NCBI RefSeq assembly: GCF_039652555.1
Contig: NZ_JBDJAF010000004.1
Coordinates: 62,001 to 126,000 of the forward strand
Source of the DNA: Parafrigoribacterium mesophilum
GTDB lineage: Bacteria > Actinomycetota > Actinomycetes > Actinomycetales > Microbacteriaceae
Direction: 5' to 3'
Length of the DNA: 64,000 bases
Of this stretch, positions 17,000 to 27,511 are shown piece after piece. How positions within the stretch are numbered: the first letter of the stretch is position 1; each line of letters starts with the position of its first letter. A program made the translations under genes and the position numbers. Below the pieces are notes generated by a model. The model was not told where the DNA came from and made no database searches. It saw nothing but the letters and a program-made list of their open reading frames with translations.

Positions 17000-18663
17000 T
17001 CCCGCGCCACCCCCACCAGTTCGCGTGCATGGGCGATGGCCTGCGGAGTGAGCGCGAACACGCGCCCCAACGCCGTGAGCCGATGTTTGGATCCGAGCGC
17101 ATCGAGCACCTTCTTGTGCCCCGGTTTCACCCCGGACAGCAGCACGATGATGCCTTTGCGCTCGAGCCGGGTGATCGCGTCGTCGAGCATCATGGCGCCG
17201 GTGGCATCCACGGTGGTGAGCCGCCCCATCCGCAGGATCACCACGGCGGTCTCACCCACGTCGGTCAGCTCGAGCAAGAACCGATGCGCCGCGCCGAAGA
17301 ACAAGGCGCCGTCCAACCGGAACGCGACGATGCGTTCATCGAGCAACGACTGTTCCTCGCGCAGGTGATCGCCGGTGTCCAGCGGCACCCGCTCCACGAA
17401 CGACGATTTGGCCACTGCGCGCAGTGCCAGGATTCCGGCCAGTACCAGTCCGACGACCACCGCTGTCACGAGGTCGACGGCCACTGTCACCGCGAACGTC
17501 ACCAGGAGCACGACGGCGTCGGCCCGGGAGGATTTCACGATGCTGCGGATGGCCCCTACCTGAATCATCTGCACCGTGGTGGCCAGCAGCACACCGCCCA
17601 GCGCCGCCAGCGGGATGACACCGACCACCTGACCGGCGACCAGGATGAACAGCAGCAGGATGCCCGCGTGCGAGAGTGACGCCAGTCGCGAGCGGGCCCC
17701 GGCACGCACGTTGACGGCGGTGCGGGCGATCGCGGCGGTGGCGGGCACCCCACCGAACAACGGCACGACCAGGTTCGCCAGCCCCTGCCCGAGAAGCTCG
17801 CGGTCGGGGTTGTGTTTCTGCCCGACGCTCATGGCGTCGGCGACGGTCGCGCAGAGCAGGCTTTCCAGCGCCGCCAGCGCCGCCACCGCGAGGGCCGACG
17901 GCAGCAGCGCGGACAACCGGGCCGGGTCGAAGAAGTCCGCGGTGGGAGCCGGGATGCCGGCGGGCAGCGCGCCGACCAGCGGGAGGTCGGTGTGCATCAG
18001 CCAGGCCGCGAGGGTGGCCAGCGCCACGGCCACCAGCGAAAGCGGCAGCGCAGGCTTGAAACGCGCGCCGATCAGGATCACCGCGGCGACGCCGAGTGCG
18101 ATCGCGACCGACACGAGATCCGGGGCCGCGGCCCAGCGGAGAAGCGCGTCCCAGGCGATGGCCCAGACCTGCTGCTGGTCGCCCTGTGGCACGCCGAGCA
18201 TGTTCGGCAGTTGCTGCAGCGCGATGACCACGGCGATCCCTGCCGTGAATCCCTCCACGAGGGACGCGGGCAGGTAGCGCACGTAACGGCCGACGCCCGA
18301 GACCGCCAGGACTAGCAGGAGCAGCCCGGCCATGACGCCGACCTGCAGCACTCCGGCCATCCCGAAACTGTGCACGACCGGCAGCAGCACGACCGTCATG
18401 GCACCGGTGGGACCGGATACCTGCAGATTGCTGCCCCCGAACACGGCGGCGACCGCGCCGGCGATGACGGCGGTGGTGATGCCCGCACCGGCACCGAGGC
18501 CCGAGGCGACACCGAACGCGAGGGCGAGGGGAAGCGCGACGATCGCGACGGTGAGGCCGGCGAGCAGGTCGCGTCCCGGCGAGTGTTTCGCGGCACGCCA
18601 ATCCGCACGACCGGGGAACAGGGCGAGCGCGGCACGTCCGGCCGCGGACATCCTCCGCCTCAC
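16996..18663 (-). CDS. SulP family anion transporter with STAS domain
   Basis: This 555-residue membrane permease has about ten to twelve helices between residues 30 and 420, including LPLALAFGVASGLGAGAGI and the FGGSNLQVSGPTGAM segment typical of SulP/SLC26. A C-terminal STAS domain follows (VVILRMGRLTTVDATGAMMLDDAITRL). The substrate may be sulfate or another anion. Its start overlaps the ArsR stop by 4 nt, so ArsR and SulP form one operon controlled from 19025-19038. Confidence 0.93.
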   Translation of the reverse strand: MRRRMSAAGRAALALFPGRADWRAAKHSPGRDLLAGLTVAIVALPLALAFGVASGLGAGAGITTAVIAGAVAAVFGGSNLQVSGPTGAMTVVLLPVVHSFGMAGVLQVGVMAGLLLLVLAVSGVGRYVRYLPASLVEGFTAGIAVVIALQQLPNMLGVPQGDQQQVWAIAWDALLRWAAAPDLVSVAIALGVAAVILIGARFKPALPLSLVAVALATLAAWLMHTDLPLVGALPAGIPAPTADFFDPARLSALLPSALAVAALAALESLLCATVADAMSVGQKHNPDRELLGQGLANLVVPLFGGVPATAAIARTAVNVRAGARSRLASLSHAGILLLFILVAGQVVGVIPLAALGGVLLATTVQMIQVGAIRSIVKSSRADAVVLLVTFAVTVAVDLVTAVVVGLVLAGILALRAVAKSSFVERVPLDTGDHLREEQSLLDERIVAFRLDGALFFGAAHRFLLELTDVGETAVVILRMGRLTTVDATGAMMLDDAITRLERKGIIVLLSGVKPGHKKVLDALGSKHRLTALGRVFALTPQAIAHARELVGVARD

Positions 18664-19016
18664 CGGGACGCTGCTTGCGGTTCGTTCTCTTCTTCGAGGA
18701 AGGCCAGCAGGTTTTGGGAGTCTTGCAGATTCGACACGATCAGCCCGCGCGCGGTCGCGAGCAACTGCGACATCCGTGGGTCTCGAACGCTGTAGAAGAT
18801 CGTGTTGCCTTCGCGCCGGGTGTCCACCACGCCGGCCCGCCGCAGCACCGCGAGTTGCTGCGAGACGTGCGAGATCTCGGTCTGGATGCGCTCGGCCAGG
18901 TCGCCGACCGACCGTTCCCCCTGCACGAGCTGCTCCAGGGCCCGGATGCGCACGGGATGGGCGAGCGCTTTGAACAGCTGTGCCTTGAGTTCGGCGACGG
19001 GACGATCGGCGGTCAT
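18660..19016 (-). CDS. ArsR/SmtB-family transcriptional regulator
   Basis: The 118-residue winged helix has LFKALAHPVRIRALEQL, recognition helix ISHVSQQLAVLRRAGVVDTRREGNTIFYSV and a C-terminal dimerisation helix. It contains no cysteine at all, so it cannot be a Cys-thiolate metal or persulfide sensor of the usual kind. ArsR-SulP pairs are widespread in actinobacteria. The perfect palindrome 9 nt upstream of the start is the likely autoregulatory site. Confidence 0.93.
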   Translation of the reverse strand: MTADRPVAELKAQLFKALAHPVRIRALEQLVQGERSVGDLAERIQTEISHVSQQLAVLRRAGVVDTRREGNTIFYSVRDPRMSQLLATARGLIVSNLQDSQNLLAFLEEENEPQAASR

Positions 19017-19024
19017 AGTTTCTT

Positions 19025-19038
19025 TATATAGCTATATA
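19025..19038. promoter_or_regulatory. ArsR-type operator palindrome
   Basis: TATATAGCTATATA is a perfect 14-bp palindrome immediately upstream of the ArsR start codon, in strong contrast to the GC-rich surroundings. Its location over the expected -10/transcription start region suggests autorepression of the ArsR-SulP operon. Confidence 0.7.
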
Positions 19039-19070
19039 GCGATACTGTTAAATTGCCAACTACAGGAAGG

Positions 19071-19125
19071 GGTCTCGACAGGCTCGACCACCGGGACTGG
19101 GGTCTCGACGGGCTCGACCACCGGG
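19071..19125. repeat. two direct copies of a dispersed GGTCTCGAC repeat
   Basis: Two 25-nt units, 19071-19095 and 19101-19125, each read GGTCTCGAC, then A/G, then GGCTCGACCACCGGG. The same unit recurs inside hsdM (40873) and beside the pfkB gene (42416-42491). It is an interspersed element and not gene-specific. Confidence 0.75.
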
Positions 19126-19167
19126 TCCCACCGGGGGTACCGGGGACTATCGGGAGGGTGAACGCGA

Positions 19168-19203
19168 ACGAGCCCGCCCCCACCGTGGTGGGAACGGGCT
19201 CGT
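19168..19203 (-). terminator. hairpin downstream of pnp
   Basis: ACGAGCCCG (19168-19176) pairs with CGGGCTCGT (19195-19203), and an inner CCCACC/GGTGGG stem extends the hairpin. It starts 15 nt after the pnp stop codon. No T-run follows, so termination efficiency is uncertain; it may mark a processed 3' end. Confidence 0.6.
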
Positions 19204-19217
19204 GTGGTGCGGTGGTT

Positions 19218-21470
<2,253 letters not shown>

Positions 21471-22003
21471 AGGGGGGTTATCTCCTTACTGTGTTTTTCG
21501 TCGCCATTCTGGCGACGAAACGTCGCTCCCCGTATGGGAGCAACTCGTCAAGGAGCAGGAGTGGGCAGAAAGGGGCGTGCCGCACGGCGCCGCGTGTGCG
21601 GCATCGCGCTGGACGCTTTGGCGGCTGCTCTGGCCAACAGTAGAAAACCGCCAGGCCTCGCAGCGGGAACTGCGAAAGACTGGAAATCCACCACCGGTGA
21701 CCAGCTTCTTGCCGGCCTGCTCCAGGTTCGTACTATGAACTTCTCGTCGTGCGTATTCGAACGACCGTGCTGAGTCTACCAGCAGCCCTTCCGTCCAGCG
21801 ATGGCGCCCCGCCGTGGCATCGGCCAGCGGCCGGCCGCGACCGCCTCGCGCACCGCCGGGGTGGCGCAGCATTCGGTCAGCAAGTGGTGCCTGCGCCGCA
21901 ATCCGGCCGCGGGTGGTTACGCTACGAGTAGCCAGAAGCAGCGACAGCGCTGAGCCGCGGCCATCCGGCCCCTCGCCCTGCCGCGCGGAAACGGGAGTGG
22001 CCA
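21471..22003. other. intergenic region between pnp and pntAA
   Basis: This region of more than 500 bp contains the pnp leader hairpins near 21500. Two divergent promoters must also lie here, but I cannot place them with confidence. An open minus-strand frame spans it, with an Arg/Ser/His-rich composition unlike a protein. AACGGGAG at 21990 is the ribosome site of pntAA. Confidence 0.4.
21496..21541 (-). promoter_or_regulatory. tandem stem-loops in pnp leader
   Basis: In the pnp mRNA, GCTCCC-loop-GGGAGC (21525-21541) is followed by a perfect 11-bp stem with a 3-nt loop (21496-21520, TTTCGTCGCCA paired with TGGCGACGAAA). The ribosome site follows 5-10 nt later. Such a structured leader is the expected target for RNase/PNPase autoregulation known from enterobacterial pnp. 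Confidence 0.6.
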
Positions 22004-23314
22004 GTGCTAGTGGGTATCGCCAGGGAGCGGCGCGCGGGGGAACGCCGGGTCGCCGCAACACCCGAGACGGTGGGACAGTTCATCCGGCTCGGTCTTCAGG
22101 TGACGATCGAGCGCGGCGCCGGTGTCGCATCCGGCTACCCTGATGCCGCCTACGCGGCCGCCGGGGCCGTCGTGGCCAAGACGCTCGGCGCCGGAAAGCT
22201 GGATGTGCTCTGCCACGTCGGGCCGCTCAGCCCGGCGACTGCCGCCCGGCTGAAGCGCGGTGCGATCACGGTCGGCTTCGCCTCGCCGTCCACCGAGTTG
22301 CGCACCGTGCGCGCGCTGGCCGATGCTGGGGTCACCGCGTTCGCGCTGGAACTGGTGCCGCGCATCTCCCGCGCCCAGTCGATGGATGCGCTGAGCTCGC
22401 AGGCGCTGGTGTCCGGGTACCGCGCGGTGCTGGAGGCGGCGATGCGATTCCCGCGGTTCTTCCCGCTCTACATGACCGCGGCCGGAACGATTCCGCCCGC
22501 GCGGGTCTTGGTCCTCGGCGCCGGCGTCGCCGGGCTGCAGGCGATCGGCACGGCGAAGCGGTTGGGCGCGCGCGTGGCGGCCAATGACATCCGGGCCGCC
22601 TCGGCCGAGGAAGTCACCTCGATGGGCGGCACGTTCATCAACCTGGACCTCGACGCCGCTGCGGATGCCGCGGGCGGCTATGCGCGTGAACTCAGTGCGG
22701 ACCGGGGTGTGCGCCAGCGGCAGTTGCTCGCCCCGCACGTGGCCGCGGCGGATGTGCTGATCACCACCGCGGCGATCCCGGGCCGGGCGGCGCCGCTGCT
22801 GGTGACCACCGAGATGGTGGCCGGGATGCACGCCGGCTCGGTCATCGTCGACCTCGCCGCGGAGAGCGGCGGCAACGTCGAGGGAGTCATCGCCGGCACC
22901 GACACCGCGGTGCCCACCGCCAACGGCGACGGGGTGGTCACCCTGGTCGGACTCGCGGATGCGCCATCCACGATGGCCGCTGACGCCTCGCGGCTGTACG
23001 CCAAGAACGTCGCAAACCTGCTGGCACTGATGATCACGGACGGCCAGCTGGCGCCGGACTTCTCCGACGAGGTACTCGCCGGAGCCTGCCTGACCCGCGA
23101 CGGCAGCGTGCTGCACGCGCCGACCGCCGAGGCCCTGGAGGCTTCCGCCCCCAAGCCGGCGACGCCCAAGCCGGCGACACCGAAGACCGCGCCGCAGAAG
23201 GCCGCGGCACCGAAACGGGCGGCACCGAAAACGGCGGCACCGACGAAGACGACGAGAAGACCGGCGCCTAACGAGACGGCACCGACGCAGACTCCGCCGA
23301 AGGAAGTGGACTGA
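22004..23314 (+). CDS. pntAA: NAD(P) transhydrogenase subunit alpha 1 (NAD-binding)
   Basis: This soluble domain I of the proton-translocating transhydrogenase exchanges hydride between NADH and NADP. Family features are IARERRAGERRVAATPETV at the N-terminus, the nucleotide fold VLVLGAGVAGLQAIGTAKRLGA and DLAAESGGNVEGV. The protein has 436 residues because of a C-terminal tail from about residue 383 built of Pro/Lys/Ala repeats (APKPATPKPATPKTAP and similar). That tail probably links to the membrane subunit. It begins a pntAA-pntAB-pntB operon with stop/start overlaps. Confidence 0.93.
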   Translation: MLVGIARERRAGERRVAATPETVGQFIRLGLQVTIERGAGVASGYPDAAYAAAGAVVAKTLGAGKLDVLCHVGPLSPATAARLKRGAITVGFASPSTELRTVRALADAGVTAFALELVPRISRAQSMDALSSQALVSGYRAVLEAAMRFPRFFPLYMTAAGTIPPARVLVLGAGVAGLQAIGTAKRLGARVAANDIRAASAEEVTSMGGTFINLDLDAAADAAGGYARELSADRGVRQRQLLAPHVAAADVLITTAAIPGRAAPLLVTTEMVAGMHAGSVIVDLAAESGGNVEGVIAGTDTAVPTANGDGVVTLVGLADAPSTMAADASRLYAKNVANLLALMITDGQLAPDFSDEVLAGACLTRDGSVLHAPTAEALEASAPKPATPKPATPKTAPQKAAAPKRAAPKTAAPTKTTRRPAPNETAPTQTPPKEVD

Positions 23315-23616
23315 TGGACTTGATAACGCTCCTGACGGTGGTCGTTCTGGCCGTCTTTGTCGGCTTCGAGGTGGTCTCCAAAGTCACCAGCAAGCTGCAC
23401 ACTCCGCTGATGTCCGGCGCCAACGCCATCCACGGCATCATCCTGGTCGGCGCGATCATCGTCGCCGGGCAGGCTGACGACGTCTGGGTCCTCATCGTCG
23501 CACTGTTGGCGGTCGTGCTCGCCACCGCCAACATGGTCGGCGGCTTCGTCGTCACCGACCGGATGCTCGAGATGTTCCACACCCGTAAGGCACCGGCCAA
23601 GGGGGACGCCAAGTGA
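23314..23616 (+). CDS. pntAB: NAD(P) transhydrogenase subunit alpha 2 (membrane)
   Basis: The 100-residue membrane part of the split alpha subunit has three hydrophobic helices, starting LLTVVVLAVFVGFEVVSKV. The family motif HTPLMSGANAIHGIILVG lines the proton path. The ATG shares one base with the pntAA stop, and the pntB GTG overlaps its own stop by 4 nt, which indicates tight coupling. Confidence 0.94.
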   Translation: MDLITLLTVVVLAVFVGFEVVSKVTSKLHTPLMSGANAIHGIILVGAIIVAGQADDVWVLIVALLAVVLATANMVGGFVVTDRMLEMFHTRKAPAKGDAK

Positions 23617-24986
23617 GCATCCTGCCCGCCGAATGGACGGCGCTGCTCTACCTGGGCGCTGCAGTCTGCTTCATCCTCGCCCTGAAGGGCCTCTCCTCCC
23701 CCAAGACCGCCCGTCGCGGCAACCTCATCGGTGCCGCGGGCGCGCTCGTGGCGGTGATCACGGTGTTCCTGTCGGTACGGCTCGAAAACGTTCCGCTCAT
23801 CCTCGCCGCGATCGCGATCGGCTCGGCCGTCGCGGTGCCCATCGCCCGCCGCGTGCACATGACCCAGATGCCGCAGCTGGTCGGCGGCTTCAACGGCGTC
23901 GGCGGCGGCGCCGCGGCGCTGGTCGCGGTGCTCGAGCTCGGCCACAACGACGACCCGTGGGTGCGCCTGGCGATCGTGTTCACCATGCTGGTCGGCGCGG
24001 TGTCGTTCTCCGGCTCCGCTGTGACCGTGGCCAAACTGCAGGAGCTGATCAGCACCCGCCCACTGGTCTTTCCGGGGATGCGCTGGGTGATGACCCTGGT
24101 TCTGCTGGCGGCCATCGTCACCGGCGGATTCACCATCGCGACCGGCAACCCGCTGTGGGCATCCGCGCTGCTCGTGCTGAGCCTGGGCGTGGGCCTGCTG
24201 CTGGTTTTCCCCGTCGGCGGAGCCGATGTGCCAATCGTGATCTCGCTGCTCAACGCCTTCACGGGCATCGCCGTGGCAGCCTCTGGAATCGTGCTGGGCA
24301 ACGTGCTGCTCGTGGTGGCCGGCACGCTGGTCGGGGCCAGCGGAACGATCTTGACCGAGGTGATGGCCGCCGCGATGGGCCGCGGAGTCACCGGCATCCT
24401 GTTCGGGGCGTTCCGCGGCGGTTCGAAGGCCGGCTCCACCGAGCAGAGCAAGCGGCCGGTGCGCTCGTCCTCCGCCGAGGATGTCGCGGTGCTGCTCGGC
24501 TACGCGCAGCGCGTGGTGATCGTGCCCGGCTACGGCCTGGCCGTCGCCCAGGGCCAGCACACGGTGGCCGAGTTGGCCACGGCCCTGGAGGCTCGCGGCG
24601 TCGAGGTCGCGTTCGGCATCCATCCGGTCGCCGGTCGGATGCCGGGGCACATGAACGTGCTGCTGGCCGAGGCGAACGTGCCGTACGAACTGCTCAAGGA
24701 ACTGGACGAGGTCAACCCGGAGTTCAAGAACACCGACGTGGTGCTCGTGGTCGGCGCCAACGACGTAGTCAACCCGGCGGCGAAGACCGCACCGGGTTCC
24801 CCGATCTACGGCATGCCGATCCTCGAAGTCGGCCAGGCCAACCAGGTGGTCTTCCTCAAACGCTCGATGCGTCCGGGGTTCGCCGGCATCGAGAACGAGC
24901 TGCTGTACGACCCGAAGACGACGCTGCTGTTCGGCGATGCCAAGGACTCGCTGGGCAAGGTGCTCGGGGCGGTCAAGGCGCTCTAG
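23613..24986 (+). CDS. pntB: NAD(P) transhydrogenase subunit beta
   Basis: This 457-residue subunit has about eight to nine membrane helices, including QLVGGFNGVGGGAAALVA. The NADP-binding domain III follows at about 290-457, with VIVPGYGLAVAQGQHTVAEL, GIHPVAGRMPGHMNVLLAEA and VLVVGANDVVNPAA. Together with the two alpha subunits it makes a complete proton-pumping enzyme for NADPH supply. The start is GTG. A tight intergenic region with MarR-type palindromes follows. Confidence 0.95.
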   Translation: MSILPAEWTALLYLGAAVCFILALKGLSSPKTARRGNLIGAAGALVAVITVFLSVRLENVPLILAAIAIGSAVAVPIARRVHMTQMPQLVGGFNGVGGGAAALVAVLELGHNDDPWVRLAIVFTMLVGAVSFSGSAVTVAKLQELISTRPLVFPGMRWVMTLVLLAAIVTGGFTIATGNPLWASALLVLSLGVGLLLVFPVGGADVPIVISLLNAFTGIAVAASGIVLGNVLLVVAGTLVGASGTILTEVMAAAMGRGVTGILFGAFRGGSKAGSTEQSKRPVRSSSAEDVAVLLGYAQRVVIVPGYGLAVAQGQHTVAELATALEARGVEVAFGIHPVAGRMPGHMNVLLAEANVPYELLKELDEVNPEFKNTDVVLVVGANDVVNPAAKTAPGSPIYGMPILEVGQANQVVFLKRSMRPGFAGIENELLYDPKTTLLFGDAKDSLGKVLGAVKAL

Positions 24987-24999
24987 AAACATCCAAAAA

Positions 25000-25039
25000 T
25001 ATCTTGATGTCAAGATAAAAGTATCTTGACATCAAGATA
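25000..25039. promoter_or_regulatory. two tandem MarR-type operator palindromes
   Basis: TATCTTGATGTCAAGATA (25000-25017) and TATCTTGACATCAAGATA (25022-25039) are 18-bp palindromes apart from the central two bases. They are exact reverse complements of each other, and their centres are 22 bp (two helical turns) apart. TTGACA inside the second copy could serve as a -35 box. They precede the PrpD-ComA operon. No MarR gene is present in the window, so the regulator acts in trans. Confidence 0.75.
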
Positions 25040-25128
25040 AATCGTGGCAGAGTGAGAAGCGAAGTCAGGTAACCCTTACCAGCCCGATGCGGGGCGCGGT
25101 TACCCGTTCAGAAATCGCAGGTCTCACC

Positions 25129-26511
25129 ATGACCGAAGTCCAGAACCTGGCACATTTTGTCGCCACCGCGTCCTTCGACCGGCTCAGCGCAGAGGCGCTT
25201 GAGCAACTGAAAATCCGAGTGCTCGACACCCTCGGGGTCGCGATCGGCGCCCTCGACGCGGAACCGATCGTGGCCATCCGCACGCTCGTCGATGACCTCG
25301 GCGGCACACCACAAGCCACCATGATCGGCGGCGGCACAACCTCGATCGACCGCGCGGCGTTCGTCAACGTGGCCCTGAGCCGCTACCTCGACTTCATGGA
25401 TGCCTATCTCGCCAAGGGCGAAACCGGCCATCCCTCCGACAACCTGGGCGCCGTGCTGGCGGCGAGCGAGTCGGTCAACGGCAGCGGGACCGAGTTCCTC
25501 ACCGCCCTGGCCGTCGCCTATCAGGTGCAGGCGCGTCTGTCGGATGTCGCCCCGGTGCGCGCCAAGGGATTCGACCACACCGTGCAGGGCGCGTACGCGA
25601 GCGCAGCCGCGGTATCCAAGGCGCTACGGCTGACCGAGGAGCAGACGGCGAACGCAATCGCGATCTCCGGCACCGCCAACAATGCGCTGCGAGTCACCCG
25701 CACCGGCAATCTCAGCAACTGGAAGGGCCTGGCTTACCCGAACACGGCTAAGGAGGGCACCTTCGCGGCGCTGCTCGCTTCCCGCGGGATCACCGGTCCC
25801 GAGCTGGTGTTCGAGGGCAACAAGGGCTTCAAGGATTCCATCGCGGGACCGTTTACGATCGACTGGTCCGCAGAGGACCTCGAGCGGGTGCGCAAAACGA
25901 TCGTCAAGAAGCACAATGCCGAGATCCATTCGCAGTCGGCGCTGGAGGCGGCCCTGGCCATCCGTGCCCAGGCCGGATTCGACGCGAGACGTATCGAGAA
26001 GGTGAGCCTGCGCACCTTCGGCGTGGCGTACTCGATCATCGGCGGAGGCGAAGAGGGTGACAAGCACAATATCCGCACCAAAGAGGAAGCAGACCACTCG
26101 CTGCCGTACCTGATCGCGGCCGCGCTGCTGGACGGCGAGGTCAACCCCGCGCAGTTCACGCCGGAGCGGATTGCGGCCGCCGACATCCAGCGCCTGCTCG
26201 CGCTGGTGGAGGTCAGCCCGGACGAGGGATTCTCCGCCCGCTTCCCCGCCGAGATGCCCGCCGACCTTGAGGTCGCCATGACCGACGGCACCGTGCTGCG
26301 CTCGGTGCAGAGCTCATACGAGGGCTTCCACACCAACCCGATGAGCTGGGACGTGGCGCGCGCGAAGTTCGACGCAGTCGCATCCGGGTTCGCCTCACCC
26401 GAGCTGCGCGAGGAGATCGCCGGAATCGTGCGTGACCTCGAGCATCACACCGTGCGCGACCTCACCCAGGCGTTGGCCCGGGTGAGCACCCGCGAGCTCG
26501 CCACCCACTGA
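25129..26511 (+). CDS. MmgE/PrpD family protein
   Basis: This protein of about 460 residues has the PrpD fold, seen in 2-methylcitrate dehydratase, cis-aconitate decarboxylase and iminodisuccinate epimerase. Visible features are DTLGVAIGAL near the N-terminus, the active-site region SRYLDFMDAYLAKGETGHPSDNLGAVLAA and later KHNAEIHSQSALEAAL. I start at ATG 25129 (MTEVQNLAHF); an earlier ATG at 25087 has no ribosome site and lies close to the operators. The reaction is undefined. The ComA-like gene follows 49 nt downstream on the same strand, so the two are probably one operon. Confidence 0.88.
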   Translation: MTEVQNLAHFVATASFDRLSAEALEQLKIRVLDTLGVAIGALDAEPIVAIRTLVDDLGGTPQATMIGGGTTSIDRAAFVNVALSRYLDFMDAYLAKGETGHPSDNLGAVLAASESVNGSGTEFLTALAVAYQVQARLSDVAPVRAKGFDHTVQGAYASAAAVSKALRLTEEQTANAIAISGTANNALRVTRTGNLSNWKGLAYPNTAKEGTFAALLASRGITGPELVFEGNKGFKDSIAGPFTIDWSAEDLERVRKTIVKKHNAEIHSQSALEAALAIRAQAGFDARRIEKVSLRTFGVAYSIIGGGEEGDKHNIRTKEEADHSLPYLIAAALLDGEVNPAQFTPERIAAADIQRLLALVEVSPDEGFSARFPAEMPADLEVAMTDGTVLRSVQSSYEGFHTNPMSWDVARAKFDAVASGFASPELREEIAGIVRDLEHHTVRDLTQALARVSTRELATH

Positions 26512-26560
26512 TCAATCCCCGGATTTCATTACCACGAAGAAAAAGAAGGAAGGTCACATC

Positions 26561-27466
26561 ATGACCATCACCACCAGTCCCACCACCACCAGTCCCACCA
26601 CCACCGGGACCGCATCAACCGATACACCACGAAGCGCCAATGCGATCGAACAGGACGTCGCGTTCAACTTCATCCCCCGCGCCTACCGGCCGCCCAAGCC
26701 GCGCAAGGTAGGCATCACCGAGGTGCGCGGACCGTACTACTCCACCTACGGCACCCGGCACCTCGCCGACGTGCTGGATGTGGCCGGCCCTTGGGTCGAC
26801 GGCGTGAAGTGGGCCGGCGGATCGTTCGCCCTGCTCCCCCGCGAGCAGGTGCGCGCGTTCAGCGACCTCGCCCACGAGCACGACGCGTACATCTCCTCCG
26901 GCGGCTGGCTGGAGACGGTGCTGCGCTACGGCCCCGATGCCGTGGACCACTACCTGAAGGAGGCCAAGGAGGTCGGTTTCGACGTCATCGAGATCTCGGC
27001 CGGGTTCATCTCGGTTCCCACCTCGGGGCTGTTGCGGCTCATCGAGCGGGTGAAAAAGGCCGGGCTGAAGGCGAAGCCGGAGCTGGGCATCCAGTTCGGA
27101 TCCGGCGGGGACTCCGGCGAAGCAGAGCTGGCCGCCGAGGGCAAGAAAGACGTGGGCGACCTGATTGCCCGCGCTAACAAGGCCCTCGAGGCCGGCGCCG
27201 ACATCATCATGATCGAATCAGAAGGCATCACCGAGAACGTCGTGGAGTGGAACACCCGCCCGGTCGCGGAGATCATCAACGGGGTCGGTTTGGAGCACGT
27301 GATGTTCGAATCCGCGGATCCGCCGGTGTACGAGTGGTACATCAAGAACTACGGCAACGAAGTGAACTTGTTCGTCGACCACAGCCAGATCCTGCAACTG
27401 GAAGGTCTGCGTCAGAACATCTGGGGCAACAAGTCCACCTGGGGCCGCATCATCAACCCGGCGTAG
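26561..27466 (+). CDS. ComA-like phosphosulfolactate synthase family protein
   Basis: This is a TIM-barrel protein of the PF02679 (ComA/HSA32) family, which in methanogens adds sulfite to phosphoenolpyruvate on the way to coenzyme M. The diagnostic blocks are present: KVGITEVRGPYYSTYG, VDGVKWAGGSFALLP, SSGGWLETVL, VIEISAGFISVP, KPELGIQFGSGGDSG, MIESEGITENVVEWN and a final LEGLRQNIWGNKSTWGRI. The first 25 residues form an extra Thr-rich tail from tandem SPTTT repeats. GAAGGAAGG precedes the ATG. The actual reaction in actinobacteria is unproven. It is paired with PrpD. Confidence 0.87.
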   Translation: MTITTSPTTTSPTTTGTASTDTPRSANAIEQDVAFNFIPRAYRPPKPRKVGITEVRGPYYSTYGTRHLADVLDVAGPWVDGVKWAGGSFALLPREQVRAFSDLAHEHDAYISSGGWLETVLRYGPDAVDHYLKEAKEVGFDVIEISAGFISVPTSGLLRLIERVKKAGLKAKPELGIQFGSGGDSGEAELAAEGKKDVGDLIARANKALEAGADIIMIESEGITENVVEWNTRPVAEIINGVGLEHVMFESADPPVYEWYIKNYGNEVNLFVDHSQILQLEGLRQNIWGNKSTWGRIINPA

Positions 27467-27511
27467 TCCCGGCACCGCCCCGCTTCACCGAGCGATGGGT
27501 TTCCGGACATC

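Noticed and set aside
21486..22061. 191-codon minus-strand open frame upstream of pnp
   Set aside because: It covers the pnp leader hairpins and ribosome site, and its composition is Arg/Ser/Pro/His-rich. It is better explained as leader and promoter DNA.
25087..25128. earlier ATG start for the PrpD gene
   Set aside because: It has no ribosome site, and the 14 added residues lack resemblance to the family's N-terminus; ATG 25129 gives the expected MTEVQxLAxF-like start.
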